Source of the DNA: Phycisphaeraceae bacterium
GTDB lineage: Bacteria; Planctomycetota; Phycisphaerae; Phycisphaerales; Phycisphaeraceae
Direction of reading: 5' to 3'
NCBI GenBank assembly: GCA_016763955.1
Contig: JAESSU010000155.1
Coordinates: forward strand, 1 to 18,515
Length of the DNA stretch: 18,515 bases
Shown: positions 1 to 8,540 of the stretch, in pieces
Layout of the letters: each line of letters begins with the position of its first letter
Position numbering within the stretch: the first letter of the stretch is position 1
Translations under genes and position numbers: made by a program
Notes under the pieces: generated by a model
The model's input: only the letters and a program-made list of their open reading frames with translations
Told to the model about the DNA's origin: nothing
Databases searched by the model: none

Positions 1-891
1 AATTATACTTAGACAATAATGAGTTGCTGTGAATCGCCCTCGTGATGTTGTGTTAAGAACGCTGATCCCATCAATTTTCGTTAGGGCCTCGCGAAGTAAA
101 TCGTCGTTCCGAACACGGTCTTCAATAAATTTGGGCAATTTGGCAATTTGTTCGATGCCAATGGCGGCATGAATTTCACTCATACGGTAATTAAATCCCA
201 ATTCTGTGACATCATACAACCCAGGAATTTTACGTTCGCCATGCGTGCGATCAACACCAAACGCCTTGGTCAGACGAAGACGATCTGCAAGTTCTCTATC
301 CTTGGTAATAATAATGCCGCCTTCGGCCGTGGTCATGTGCTTGACGGGATAAAAACTAAAGACACCAGCGTGACCCAAAAGGCCCGTGTGAATGCCGTCA
401 AGTTTGGCACCGACAGACAGAGCACAATCTTCAAGAACAAACAAATCATGACGGTCAGCAATTTCCATGACACGCGTCATATCAACGGGCATGCCCAGAA
501 AGTGAACCACGACAATACCTTTGGTTCTTGGCGTTATTGCAGCTTCGATTGCATCAATGTCGATGTTACCCGTATCAAGCTCACAGTCTACAAAAATGGG
601 GCATGCACCGGTCAGTTCAACGGCGTGTGCTGTGGCAACATGTGTTTGTGCGGGGACAATCACCTCATCGCCAGCTCCGATGTTTTGATTGAACCAAACA
701 AGGTGCATTCCAGCCGTGCACGAAGAAACGCTCACCGCATGAGGCGCCCCCGAAAATTCGGCAGATGCAGCTTCAAAAGCAACGGCTTGTGGGCCGTGGA
801 CAAGAATTGGACCGTTTAATACGTTTGCAACGGCATCCCGTTCATTTTCATCAATAAGGGGCATACCAAAAGGGATGTTCTTTGCATTCAT
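1..891 (-). CDS. DegT/DnrJ/EryC1/StrS-family PLP aminotransferase, C-terminus cut by window edge
   Basis: The frame is open from the ATG at 891 to position 1 (297 codons, no stop), so the C-terminal part lies outside the window. The start MNAKNIPFGMPLIDENE is typical of the perosamine-synthetase/ArnB-like fold I family, which transfers an amino group to a nucleotide-linked keto sugar in the cytoplasm. Visible marks are the SVSSCTAGMHL segment near the substrate/PLP phosphate, the acidic LEDCA motif, and FSFYPVKHMTTAEGG, whose Lys184 is the expected Schiff-base lysine. An AAGG ribosome site lies 9 bases upstream and overlaps the end of the preceding oxidoreductase gene, 6 bp away, so the two are co-transcribed and probably coupled. 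With the Gfo/Idh and SpsF-like genes before it, this looks like the transamination step of a second amino-sugar route separate from the LegC gene at 15822-16994. The substrate cannot be read from sequence. Confidence 0.9.
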   Translation of the reverse strand, partial: MNAKNIPFGMPLIDENERDAVANVLNGPILVHGPQAVAFEAASAEFSGAPHAVSVSSCTAGMHLVWFNQNIGAGDEVIVPAQTHVATAHAVELTGACPIFVDCELDTGNIDIDAIEAAITPRTKGIVVVHFLGMPVDMTRVMEIADRHDLFVLEDCALSVGAKLDGIHTGLLGHAGVFSFYPVKHMTTAEGGIIITKDRELADRLRLTKAFGVDRTHGERKIPGLYDVTELGFNYRMSEIHAAIGIEQIAKLPKFIEDRVRNDDLLREALTKIDGISVLNTTSRGRFTATHYCLSII

Positions 892-897
892 TATTTT

Positions 898-1926
898 TTA
901 CCTTATGATTTTATAGAGAGGGATAGGAGTTGTTTTTCCCGAAAGCAGAGATTCTTCAATGGCAAGAGAAACATTCATCGCATCAAATACTTCTTGGGCT
1001 GAAACATCTTGTTCTGTGCCATCTAAAATAGACCTTATAAATGCTGGAATCATATCACCTTTTACTGCTCCTGGATAGCTTGAGTCAATGGAGGTAGGCT
1101 CAACACCGGGGTCACGACTTGTATAAAGAGATGCACCTCCGTTGTGATTCTGTATGAATGTCTTATCCATGCCATATATAGAAAGATTATGATAGTGAGG
1201 AAAAACACAGGCATAATTTGCGGTAACCTTCCCAATACTACCGTCTTCAAAACGGAGCAAGGCGGCGATGAGGTCATTGCGTTTGAAACCTCGGTCACGT
1301 GTCGCAATATTGTTGCCAAAAGCCGTAACTTCCACGATGGGTTTGTTGGTCAACCATAAAAGAAGGTCAATCATGTGAATACCACCCCCATGGATCACGG
1401 AATGGTACTCTTGGTGAGCTCGCCAACCGGTTAGGATTTTTTCAACACGACCATAATTATAGTCAGCTTCAACATAATAAACATCGCCAAAATCACCTTG
1501 CTCTATGGTTTTCTTAAGATCAATAAAGCGCGGAGATTTCCGCAATATCAGATTTGATGACAGGTGAAGTGATGGATCAGCGTTGAGGTGCGCCGCTATA
1601 TCATCCAATTCATCCCTGAACAGACACATTGGCTTTTCGACAAATACATGTTTTTTATTAGTAAGAGCTCGCACAATTTGCTTGTAATGAGCATCGTCAT
1701 AACTGGCAATCGACACGACGTCAATTTCAGGGTCGTCAAGGACGTCTAAGGGATCGGTAACTAAATTTCGACCCGGGTAACGAGTGGAAACATCTTTGAG
1801 TTTGTCGGGATCAATGTCGCAAATCGTTTTAACGCGACAACGCGGATCAGCTTCATACCCATCAATATGACGTTCTCCAACGCCGAGGCCAATGATTCCT
1901 GCCGTTAATAATAGTTTGTTAGTCAT
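898..1926 (-). CDS. Gfo/Idh/MocA-family NAD(P)-dependent sugar oxidoreductase
   Basis: This is a 342-residue cytoplasmic dehydrogenase of usual family length. It begins with a Rossmann dinucleotide-binding segment (AGIIGLGVGERH, residues 9-20), has the family EKP motif at residues 97-99 (HVFVEKPM), whose Lys is the usual catalytic/nicotinamide-site residue, and a GGGIHMIDLLLWL helix in the C-terminal domain where the catalytic His/Asp lie. The family oxidises or reduces sugars or nucleotide sugars; in glycan clusters it often makes the keto sugar used by a neighbouring DegT aminotransferase, and that gene follows 6 bp downstream. The ATG at 1926 overlaps the end of the SpsF-like gene by 8 bases, so translation is probably coupled. 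Exact substrate unknown. No frameshift or missing motif is seen. Confidence 0.92.
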   Translation of the reverse strand: MTNKLLLTAGIIGLGVGERHIDGYEADPRCRVKTICDIDPDKLKDVSTRYPGRNLVTDPLDVLDDPEIDVVSIASYDDAHYKQIVRALTNKKHVFVEKPMCLFRDELDDIAAHLNADPSLHLSSNLILRKSPRFIDLKKTIEQGDFGDVYYVEADYNYGRVEKILTGWRAHQEYHSVIHGGGIHMIDLLLWLTNKPIVEVTAFGNNIATRDRGFKRNDLIAALLRFEDGSIGKVTANYACVFPHYHNLSIYGMDKTFIQNHNGGASLYTSRDPGVEPTSIDSSYPGAVKGDMIPAFIRSILDGTEQDVSAQEVFDAMNVSLAIEESLLSGKTTPIPLYKIIR

Positions 1927-2620
1927 TAGGCTTAAGGTCCAGATATAACTTTGTGATTTCTTCCCAGCCGGTTACAGCTAGAGGATTTAAAAACTGGGAA
2001 AAGAGTCGATCGGCCATTTCAAATTCTTCGGGCGTATCGACAGAAAGTTGGATATCACCAAAATCTTTTCCGCTTGTTAGATTTACGATTTTGTAGTGGT
2101 TTTCATTGCGGTAAAAATACGGAGTTACATGTTCACGCTCTAAAGCGTTCATATCCTTGTGGGCCGCACTCAGGGCTTCTACGGAAATGACTTCCACAGA
2201 CTGACCTTTAGGAAAAGTTCTTAGTTGTATATTTGTCGCAAGATCGCATTGAGCCGCCTGAAATATATTTGACAGTGTATCAACCAAACTAGGGTCCAAA
2301 AATGGACTGTCTCCACTTAATCGAATAAAGGCTGAGGCCTCAACGAAAGTGGCGGCACCCAACATACGCCCCGCCACATCGTCAAGTGATCCTCGAAAAC
2401 AATTTAAGCCTTCTCGTTTGCAAAGCGTCGCGATGTCCTCATCATCTTCGCGGTCTGAAGTCGCGATGATAATAGGGCCTACATTTTGGCACAATTTAAT
2501 ACGGTCAATCTGATGTAAAAGCATCTCCTGCCCATGAATTGGACGCAAGACCTTTCTTGGTAGGCGCGTTGATGAGAGACGCGCATTAATGATTACAGCA
2601 GGCTGTTCAGAAACACTCAT
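1919..2620 (-). CDS. SpsF-like cytidylyltransferase (nucleotide-sugar activation)
   Basis: A 233-residue protein of the CMP-sugar synthetase superfamily, closest in pattern to SpsF of spore-coat polysaccharide clusters. The N-terminus carries IINARLSSTRLPRKVL, a version of the SpsF ARMGSTRLPGKVL nucleotide-binding motif. FRGSLDDVAGRM and SGDSPFLDPSLVD follow, the second placing the metal/nucleotide-binding acidic residues. The expected reaction is transfer of CMP (or another NMP) from NTP to a sugar acid or sugar phosphate. I chose the ATG at 2620: it lies one base after the stop of the ABC gene and puts the nucleotide motif about 12 residues from the N-terminus, as usual for the family. A 7-residue-longer start at 2641, overlapping the ABC gene by 20 bases, is possible but has no clear ribosome site. 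The stop overlaps the Gfo/Idh gene by 8 bases. It is a different family branch from the NeuA-like gene at the right edge, hinting at two activated sugars. Confidence 0.85.
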   Translation of the reverse strand: MSVSEQPAVIINARLSSTRLPRKVLRPIHGQEMLLHQIDRIKLCQNVGPIIIATSDREDDEDIATLCKREGLNCFRGSLDDVAGRMLGAATFVEASAFIRLSGDSPFLDPSLVDTLSNIFQAAQCDLATNIQLRTFPKGQSVEVISVEALSAAHKDMNALEREHVTPYFYRNENHYKIVNLTSGKDFGDIQLSVDTPEEFEMADRLFSQFLNPLAVTGWEEITKLYLDLKPND

Positions 2621-2621
2621 A

Positions 2622-4475
2622 TCAAAGTGTCTCTGCGGCATCTTTAGGCCGTTTATCTAGGCTATAGAACTGTTGAGTTTCTACCATTGTTTTATAGAGT
2701 TCATTGTTTTTGACAAGATCGTCATGATTGCCCGTTGCGACGACTTGCCCCTTATTTATGACAACAATTGTATCAGCATGGCGGATCGTTGAAAGACGGT
2801 GGGCAATCACCAAAATTGTTGAGGTCTTCCGGAGAGTGTTAATGGTGCGTTGGATGGCTTTTTCCGTGATACTGTCAAGGTGGCTTGTTGCTTCATCCAA
2901 AATGATTAAGTCAGGTTTACTAAGGACTGCGCGAGCCAACGATAAGCGCTGCTGCTGACCACCAGAAAGACGAACTCCGCGGTCTCCTACTGATGTATCA
3001 TATCCGTCGGGAAGTTCATTTTGGACAAATTCATCAACTTCAGCCAGCTTCGCGGCGGCTTGAATGTTTTCTTGCGTCGCATCATCTTGGGCAAAGGATA
3101 TGTTGTTTCCAATGGTGTCGTTGAACAAGGTAATATCCTGGCTCACCAATCCAATACGTTTATGCCACATATTAAGGTCAAGGTCGTTAAGGGGGATGCC
3201 GTCAATTCGTATGTGCCCCCCGCTCGGATCATAAAATTTTGCTAATAAATTTATGATGGTGCTTTTGCCCGCGCCCGATGGGCCAACAATGGCAACCATT
3301 GACCGTTTTGGAATAGAAAAAGAAATATTTTTAAGGACTGATGCTTGAGTGCTGGCGTAATTAAATGAAACATTATCAAAGCTGATCATGTCTTCAAGAC
3401 CGTGAAAGGGAAGCTGTCCTGTAGCTTGACGGCAGTTAAGGAGTTCCTTATGGAAAATATCAATTTCTGAAAAAGCGTGAATATCACATTGGATTGCCGC
3501 ACTTAAGGAATTAATAGTAGAGACCGGGGACAAGAGCCTAAATAGGACGAACGTGAACATAATGACGGCACTGATTTCGAGTTCATAACCAAGAGAGGAT
3601 AGAATGATTAGTCCACAAATTAGCCCTCCAGACCCAATCGTTAGAACAGGGAAAATGCCTTGTTGCAAGCGTTCTTGACCGCAGCGAGCATTCAATTCGG
3701 ACTGGGCAATATCTGCAAATTTATTCGACATCAAGGGTTGCGCTGATGACAGCACAATTTGTTTAAAGCCATTGATAGACTCATACATAAGCTGGTGAGC
3801 ATCTTCGGTAAGACGTGTCAACAGCTCTCCCCGCATGCGAATTGATGGGTTAATGAACCTTCGGACGGCCAAACTTAAAGCATACATGAATGCAATTGAG
3901 GCTATGGTCAGTTTCCATGAAATTAAAAGCATAATTGATACATAAACACTGACGACCAAGAGATTTACGGCCAAGGCGGTAAAGCTACCAACGACTGTGG
4001 AAACGCGAGTGGTTTGTGACATGATGTTGTTAATTAGAACGCCCGCATCCCTGTTGTGTATGTAGGATATGTTTGTTGCGAGGAAATCTTTATATAAAGA
4101 TGTGATCAGTTCAAAACGCATACGCACAGGTATTGTCGCGGCAAGAAAACTTGCTAGATATAAAAATAATGCGCGAGCGGTAATAACGACAAACATTGCT
4201 CCGGCAAGAAACTGCAAGCGGATTGAAGGTGAGTATTGATCAAAAATTATAGTGACCTTGCCAATTACAGGGATATTTGCAAGAGAACTACCTCCCCCCA
4301 TCGTTTCTAAGATCGGAATCAATAGCGAAATGCTGGCACCTTCCGATATGCTTGCAAGCAGAGAGATCATAATAAAGATTAGCACCCTAGCTCTTTGAGG
4401 AGCGAGCAAAGTCACAATTTTCCCGATAACGTATTTTGTTTCTTTAATACCTTCAAGAATTGAAATATTTTTCAT
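2622..4475 (-). CDS. ABC exporter / lipid-linked glycan flippase (fused TMD-NBD, PglK/MsbA-like)
   Basis: A 617-residue half-transporter expected to dimerise in the inner membrane. The N-terminal 330 residues hold about six hydrophobic segments (for example 31-55, 88-112, 162-188, 275-315), and the C-terminal 250 residues form one ATPase domain. ATPase motifs are complete: Walker A GPSGAGKST (398-406), Q-loop Gln446, signature LSGGQ (503-507), Walker B LIILDE (523-528) and H-loop His559. The type IV exporter layout is shared by MsbA, PglK and peptide/lipid exporters. In a glycan island with no Wzx-type flippase visible, flipping a lipid-linked oligosaccharide is the likeliest role (inference), though export of a small modified product cannot be excluded. 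An AGGA ribosome site lies about 9 bases before the ATG. It sits 52 bp after the broken AsnB gene and 1 bp before the SpsF-like start. Confidence 0.9.
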   Translation of the reverse strand: MKNISILEGIKETKYVIGKIVTLLAPQRARVLIFIMISLLASISEGASISLLIPILETMGGGSSLANIPVIGKVTIIFDQYSPSIRLQFLAGAMFVVITARALFLYLASFLAATIPVRMRFELITSLYKDFLATNISYIHNRDAGVLINNIMSQTTRVSTVVGSFTALAVNLLVVSVYVSIMLLISWKLTIASIAFMYALSLAVRRFINPSIRMRGELLTRLTEDAHQLMYESINGFKQIVLSSAQPLMSNKFADIAQSELNARCGQERLQQGIFPVLTIGSGGLICGLIILSSLGYELEISAVIMFTFVLFRLLSPVSTINSLSAAIQCDIHAFSEIDIFHKELLNCRQATGQLPFHGLEDMISFDNVSFNYASTQASVLKNISFSIPKRSMVAIVGPSGAGKSTIINLLAKFYDPSGGHIRIDGIPLNDLDLNMWHKRIGLVSQDITLFNDTIGNNISFAQDDATQENIQAAAKLAEVDEFVQNELPDGYDTSVGDRGVRLSGGQQQRLSLARAVLSKPDLIILDEATSHLDSITEKAIQRTINTLRKTSTILVIAHRLSTIRHADTIVVINKGQVVATGNHDDLVKNNELYKTMVETQQFYSLDKRPKDAAETL

Positions 4476-4527
4476 TATGATATCCTAGTTTTCGTAACCT
4501 TAGCGATCTTGGGCTTTTGGCGACTAA

Positions 4528-6335
4528 TCAACGGGACAACTGCCCGCCTGGATTTGTCTTCCGAGCTCTTAGCCAAATTTCCATAGAAAGCAAACGACCG
4601 AGGGTATTTGAATGGTCATCTCCGCCTTCTGTAATTGGACAATGCATATCCAGCAACTTGAGAATACCCTTGATGTCATAGTACTGAGACAATTCGCAAT
4701 TTGAGGTAAACAGATCTAAAAACATTTTTTTCAGGGGGCCGTCATACAACATACGGGCTGCTGGGATCATGAATTGATACTTTTCGCGGTTCCAAACAAT
4801 CTTGTCTGGCATATAGCGCTCAGCCACTTTTCTGACAAGATACTTGTGCCAGTTATATCCATCTGGTTCTTGCATCATACGAAGGCGTTTGGGAAGTGCA
4901 TTGGCAAAATGAACAATGCGATTGTCCAAAAGAGGGGGTCTCATTTCAAGTCCAAACATCATGCCAATTTGATCAACACGTTGAAGGTAACCCGGCAAAA
5001 AACAGAGTTGGTCGAGTTCAAGAACTTTACCAACGGCATCCTTAGACACAAGGTTTTCAACAAAAGCTAACCGGTCAGGGTTATCAAAAGAGGTCGTTTC
5101 AGCAAACATTTCTAGACGGGGCAAAGCGACCTTGTTCATCGCATACATTAAAACTGAAGGGTCTCCAGTTCTCTCGTATTCATCGGCAATCGTACGGTGT
5201 CGCAAATATCCGCCAAATGTTTCATCGGACCCCTCCCCCGTTATAACGGCTTTAATATCCGAATTTTGCTGGATGTATTCACTAAGACCCATAAATGTTA
5301 GGCTATTCAAGTCTTGAAGGGGCTCATCAAAATGTTCAATAAGTCGCTCTAAGTTACCAGGAATATATTGGTCGTAGAATGGTACCTCTATGTGTTTTTG
5401 ATTTGCAGCTTTGCAGCAAGTGCGGCAAGATGACGTTCGTCGATTTCTGTAGAATGGTCCGGGAAAAATACCGTAAACATGTCTAGGCGATCAAGGTCAC
5501 GTGCCGAAAGATATGATACAAGCGTACTATCAAGTCCTCCACTGACCAAAGCACCCACAGGGACATCAGAAATTGTCCATTCGCGCATGGTTTCTGAAAT
5601 CAACGAGTCTAATTGGTCAACGGCATCATCTAAGGTTAAATCAGCACGAAATTCTTCTGGTGCTGGATACCAATACCGATGAACTTTCAAAACCCCATTT
5701 TTAAAAAAGGCCGCATGCCCTGCTGGAAGTTCCGAGATGCTTTTGTGAATAGTCGATTGGCCCGCAACAACGCCAAAAATAAGGAATTCGTTAAATGTCT
5801 TATGATTGGCCTCAAAAGGAACCAAGCCACTGTCATGAAGTGCACAAATTTCCGATGAAAAACCAACTTCATTGTCGCCTTCAAAAAAATAAAGAGGCTT
5901 AACGCCCATATGATCCCGAGCCAGAAACAAGCTGTTGTCACGAGCATCCCATATGGCAAAGGCAAACATGCCGCGCAAACGTTTAAGGCAATTAACGCCC
6001 TCACGTTCATAGAGGGCTAAGATGACCTCTGTATCTGAGTGGTCAGAGGCGAAACGGACACCGTCGCGTTCAAGTTCTTTACGTAAATCTCCGTGGTTAA
6101 CGATTTCACCATTAAAGACGATGGTCAAAGGAGCACGAGCCGAAACCATAGGCTGCTTACCACCAGAAATGTCAATAATCGACAATCGTCTATGCCCTAA
6201 CCCGACCCCAGGTGAAGACCAGTACCCTGAGCCATCAGGCCCACGATGCGCCAGACGCTTTGTCCCAGCCTGGCACAAAGCATCAATTTCACCTTGTTGA
6301 CGTGAACTCGAGACGAGTCCAAAAATGCCGCACAT
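4528..6335 (-). pseudogene. asnB: Asparagine synthetase (glutamine-hydrolysing) homologue, interrupted by a one-base frameshift
   Basis: Two frames together make a full AsnB. Frame 1 (6335-5388, 315 aa) begins MCGIFGL, so Cys2 can act as the glutaminase nucleophile. It keeps HRGPDGSG, HRRLSIID, FNGEI (74-78) and Asp101 of the glutamine pocket, and enters the synthetase domain with the ATP pyrophosphate loop SGGLDST (265-271). It then hits TAG at 5388. Frame 2 continues the synthetase domain with ITGEGSDETFGGY to TGA at 4528 and has no credible start of its own; its only early start is a TTG at 5310 inside conserved sequence. Adding one A to the A5 tract read at 5399-5395 joins the halves into a 602-residue protein, the normal AsnB length. 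The start has a strong AAAGGAGT ribosome site 8 bases upstream. In glycan clusters AsnB homologues often amidate sugar acids with glutamine nitrogen; free asparagine synthesis is the alternative. Whether the lesion is real decay or a homopolymer read error is undecidable here. Confidence 0.9.
5395..5399 (-). other. Frameshift site (A5 tract) in the AsnB homologue
   Basis: Seen directly: on the coding strand the tract is ATC-AAAAA-CACATAG. With five A residues the frame runs into TAG; with six it continues as K-K-H-I-E-V-P into the downstream frame without any other lesion. No slippery heptamer of the X-XXY-YYZ type with a clear downstream stem is visible, so programmed frameshifting is not favoured. 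Confidence 0.8.
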
Positions 6336-6358
6336 TAGCCGTAACTCCTTTGGAAAAA

Positions 6359-6388
6359 ATTATAGAACGTTAAAATCTTACATTTAAA
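6359..6388 (-). promoter_or_regulatory. asnB: Candidate sigma-70 promoter for the AsnB homologue
   Basis: In the 196-bp gap before the AsnB gene, the minus strand has a perfect TATAAT (6364-6359) preceded by an 18-base spacer and TTTAAA (6388-6383, four of six consensus bases). Transcription would start near 6352, giving a leader of about 17 bases that contains the strong AAAGGAG ribosome site. The surrounding gap is very AT-rich and has no convincing terminator for the gene before it. Confidence 0.42.
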
Positions 6389-6531
6389 TATGAATGCCAT
6401 GCCTTCGCATAAGATTAAAAAATGAAGATTTTTTATATTATTTTTTCGATTACAGAAAATTCTATTGATTTACTGAATCGGGGTGGATTTCCTTTGAAAA
6501 GGAGAATTAACATCACAAGCACTTTCAATAC

Positions 6532-8379
6532 CTAAAATTCAGGCTTCCATTTTTGAGCCCATAGCTCAAAATTCAAGGCCTGCCAGAGCAGCATCATGTG
6601 ATTAGCTTTGCCATCCATATGTTGCTTAATCAAATCATCAAATCTATCTAGATTGTAGAATCCGCGCTCTCTGAATGAACGGCTCATGAATGTGTCCAAA
6701 ATGAAATCTTTCAATTCGTTGCGGAACCAATTATCGGTTGGTGCATTAAACCCACCCTTATGAACTTCATCAAGAATTTCATCCGGCACGATACCGCGTA
6801 AGGCGCGACGAGCGAGAACCTTATTCACTCCATCTTTGATCTTTTGGTCGTTGGGAAGGCCCCATCCCATTCTGATTACAGCTTCAGAAACCAATGGTGA
6901 CGAGGTGTCCGTTCCATAGGTCCAATCCATAACATCTTCTGGGTCTGTCGCCGCTGCAGCAGACTCGTATAAATACCCTTGCATCGTATAGCTTCTTAAA
7001 TACGAGCCATAATTGCGAACACTTTCTGCTTCAACAGGACCAACTAAATCTCGAAAATCACTTGATAATAATTCAGGTGTGTCTAGCCACAACGAAAAAG
7101 GAACAAGACATCCCGGAATGTTTGTATCCGTATGGCTGGTTATAAAGTCCTCTGCAGTTTGCTGTGTTTTTGGAAATTCAGCTGTTGAGTGCTTGCTGAC
7201 CCAAGCAGAAACTTCGTGCTCATACTCTGTCTTGTCAAACTTGTTTCTTAAATCGGCAAGATTAAATAATAATGCTGGGTATGTACCAGCTTGTGGGTAA
7301 TCTCCACCTGAACCTGTGTAAAGAACTCCATACCCCAGTTCACCTGTTTTTTTGGCAAGGAAATCATAGCTATACATGCTGATTGTCGTGAGCGGACTTT
7401 CAAAACGGTCATACATCGTGTCAAAATCGTTTGCCAGATCATGCCAATCCATTTTGACATTGTGCCATTTGGATACGTGATCGCGCACCGTGCATTCCAT
7501 TAATTTGGATTCATCAAAAGGTGTCTCTTGTGCATAGGTCATAGACAAGGCTTCAATGCGTTCGCCTGTAAACTGATGCATTAACCCGGCAATTGTTCCG
7601 GAATCAACGCCTCCAGAAAGAGCCACGCAATGTTTTTCCCCTGCTCGAGCCGCATACGAATTTTTTAAGGCCGTCATCATAACATCACGATAATGACTTT
7701 CTAAATCTTTATCAGATGCATCAAAAATCGGCAAATTATTGGGTATATCCCAATATCGCTCAATGGATGAAGTGTGTTCTTGGGCAAAGAAAGTGCTCCC
7801 CCAAGGAACAATTTTAACGTCAGAGAACATGCTTGGACCACGTCCAAAATGTGTCTTGTAATTACACGCAAGATAACGAGACGCGGTTAAGGCATCTAAA
7901 GCGGCTGAAGCAATCTTTGCGCGGACTAACATCCCTGCCCCAGAAGCAAATCCAACATGGGTCGGCTGATCTGCATAATAAAGCGGTTTAGCGCCAAGAT
8001 GGTCGCGGACCAGTGAGACTTTGCCCGTAAGGGGTTCGTAAATGACGATCGTCCACCCCCCATCCAAGGGGCCCGCGAAATTTATCCCCTTCTCACGCCA
8101 AAGCGCTAAAAGATTTTCTGCGGTAAGTAGACGATCTTTGATTTGAGGTGAGCCATCAAAAGCTAGAACACATCCCGTTTCTGGGCAGGTTGCAATGCGT
8201 GCCTTTTCGGTTTTTCGCCGGACAACACGTAATGAGAACCGACCATCAGCGGTATCAACTTTATCAACACATGTTGGATCGGAAACATAACGTGAGACAA
8301 ACTTAATTCCAGAATCTAAGTCCTCTTGTTTAAGTCCAATTGAGTTTTTTCGACGTAGAATTCCAAGAATACGAGCCAT
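6532..8379 (-). CDS. Asparagine-synthetase-like protein lacking the glutaminase nucleophile
   Basis: A 615-residue two-domain AsnB/asparagine-synthase relative. The C-terminal synthetase domain looks competent: the ATP pyrophosphate loop SGGVDSG is at 255-261 and YTGSGGDYPQ resembles the second ATP-site motif. The N-terminal glutaminase-like domain keeps fold marks such as LVRDHLGAKPLYY (123-135) but starts MARILGI, with Ala where AsnB has the catalytic Cys2. It also lacks HRGPDG and has FDGS where FNGEI should be. It should therefore not release ammonia from glutamine. Beta-lactam and carbapenam synthetases, also AsnB relatives, lost the same cysteine and use the domain to adenylate a carboxylate for amide-bond closure; that is a precedent, not an assignment. 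An AAGGA ribosome site lies about 11 bases before the ATG at 8379, and a candidate promoter precedes it. It lies 196 bp upstream of the intact-type AsnB homologue, so one may supply what the other lacks (inference). Confidence 0.88.
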   Translation of the reverse strand: MARILGILRRKNSIGLKQEDLDSGIKFVSRYVSDPTCVDKVDTADGRFSLRVVRRKTEKARIATCPETGCVLAFDGSPQIKDRLLTAENLLALWREKGINFAGPLDGGWTIVIYEPLTGKVSLVRDHLGAKPLYYADQPTHVGFASGAGMLVRAKIASAALDALTASRYLACNYKTHFGRGPSMFSDVKIVPWGSTFFAQEHTSSIERYWDIPNNLPIFDASDKDLESHYRDVMMTALKNSYAARAGEKHCVALSGGVDSGTIAGLMHQFTGERIEALSMTYAQETPFDESKLMECTVRDHVSKWHNVKMDWHDLANDFDTMYDRFESPLTTISMYSYDFLAKKTGELGYGVLYTGSGGDYPQAGTYPALLFNLADLRNKFDKTEYEHEVSAWVSKHSTAEFPKTQQTAEDFITSHTDTNIPGCLVPFSLWLDTPELLSSDFRDLVGPVEAESVRNYGSYLRSYTMQGYLYESAAAATDPEDVMDWTYGTDTSSPLVSEAVIRMGWGLPNDQKIKDGVNKVLARRALRGIVPDEILDEVHKGGFNAPTDNWFRNELKDFILDTFMSRSFRERGFYNLDRFDDLIKQHMDGKANHMMLLWQALNFELWAQKWKPEF

Positions 8380-8425
8380 GTGTGACAGCGTCCTTCCACC
8401 ATAATAGTAGATTGTAAGTATTGAT

Positions 8426-8454
8426 TTTATAGACTACACGATGGTCCGTTCCAA
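8426..8454 (-). promoter_or_regulatory. Candidate sigma-70 promoter for the AsnB-like gene
   Basis: The 161-bp gap between the radical SAM gene and the AsnB-like gene contains, on the minus strand, TTGGAA (8454-8449), a 17-base spacer and TATAAA (8431-8426). The predicted start of transcription, near 8419, would leave a leader of about 40 bases. This suggests the AsnB-like gene need not rely on read-through from upstream. Confidence 0.42.
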
Positions 8455-8540
8455 CCCATCGCAGCACAACCCAAAAATTTAAACCAGATTTCTCATACAC
8501 AAACCAACCTTCACAGTCCCGGTTTTGGATTAACTACAAC

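Noticed and set aside
148..819. Long plus-strand open frame (223 codons)
   Set aside because: It lies wholly antisense to the DegT aminotransferase, whose minus-strand frame carries clear family motifs; the plus-strand translation has no recognisable domain and an unnatural composition.
4528..5310. Independent gene starting at the TTG at 5310
   Set aside because: The TTG lies inside conserved synthetase-domain sequence that continues upstream in the same frame to the A5 tract, so it is the back half of the frameshifted AsnB homologue and not a separate gene.
6490..6503. Palindrome TCCTTTGAAAAGGA as a possible terminator after the AsnB-like gene
   Set aside because: The stem is only 5-6 weak base pairs with a minimal loop and is not followed by a proper T-run on the minus strand.
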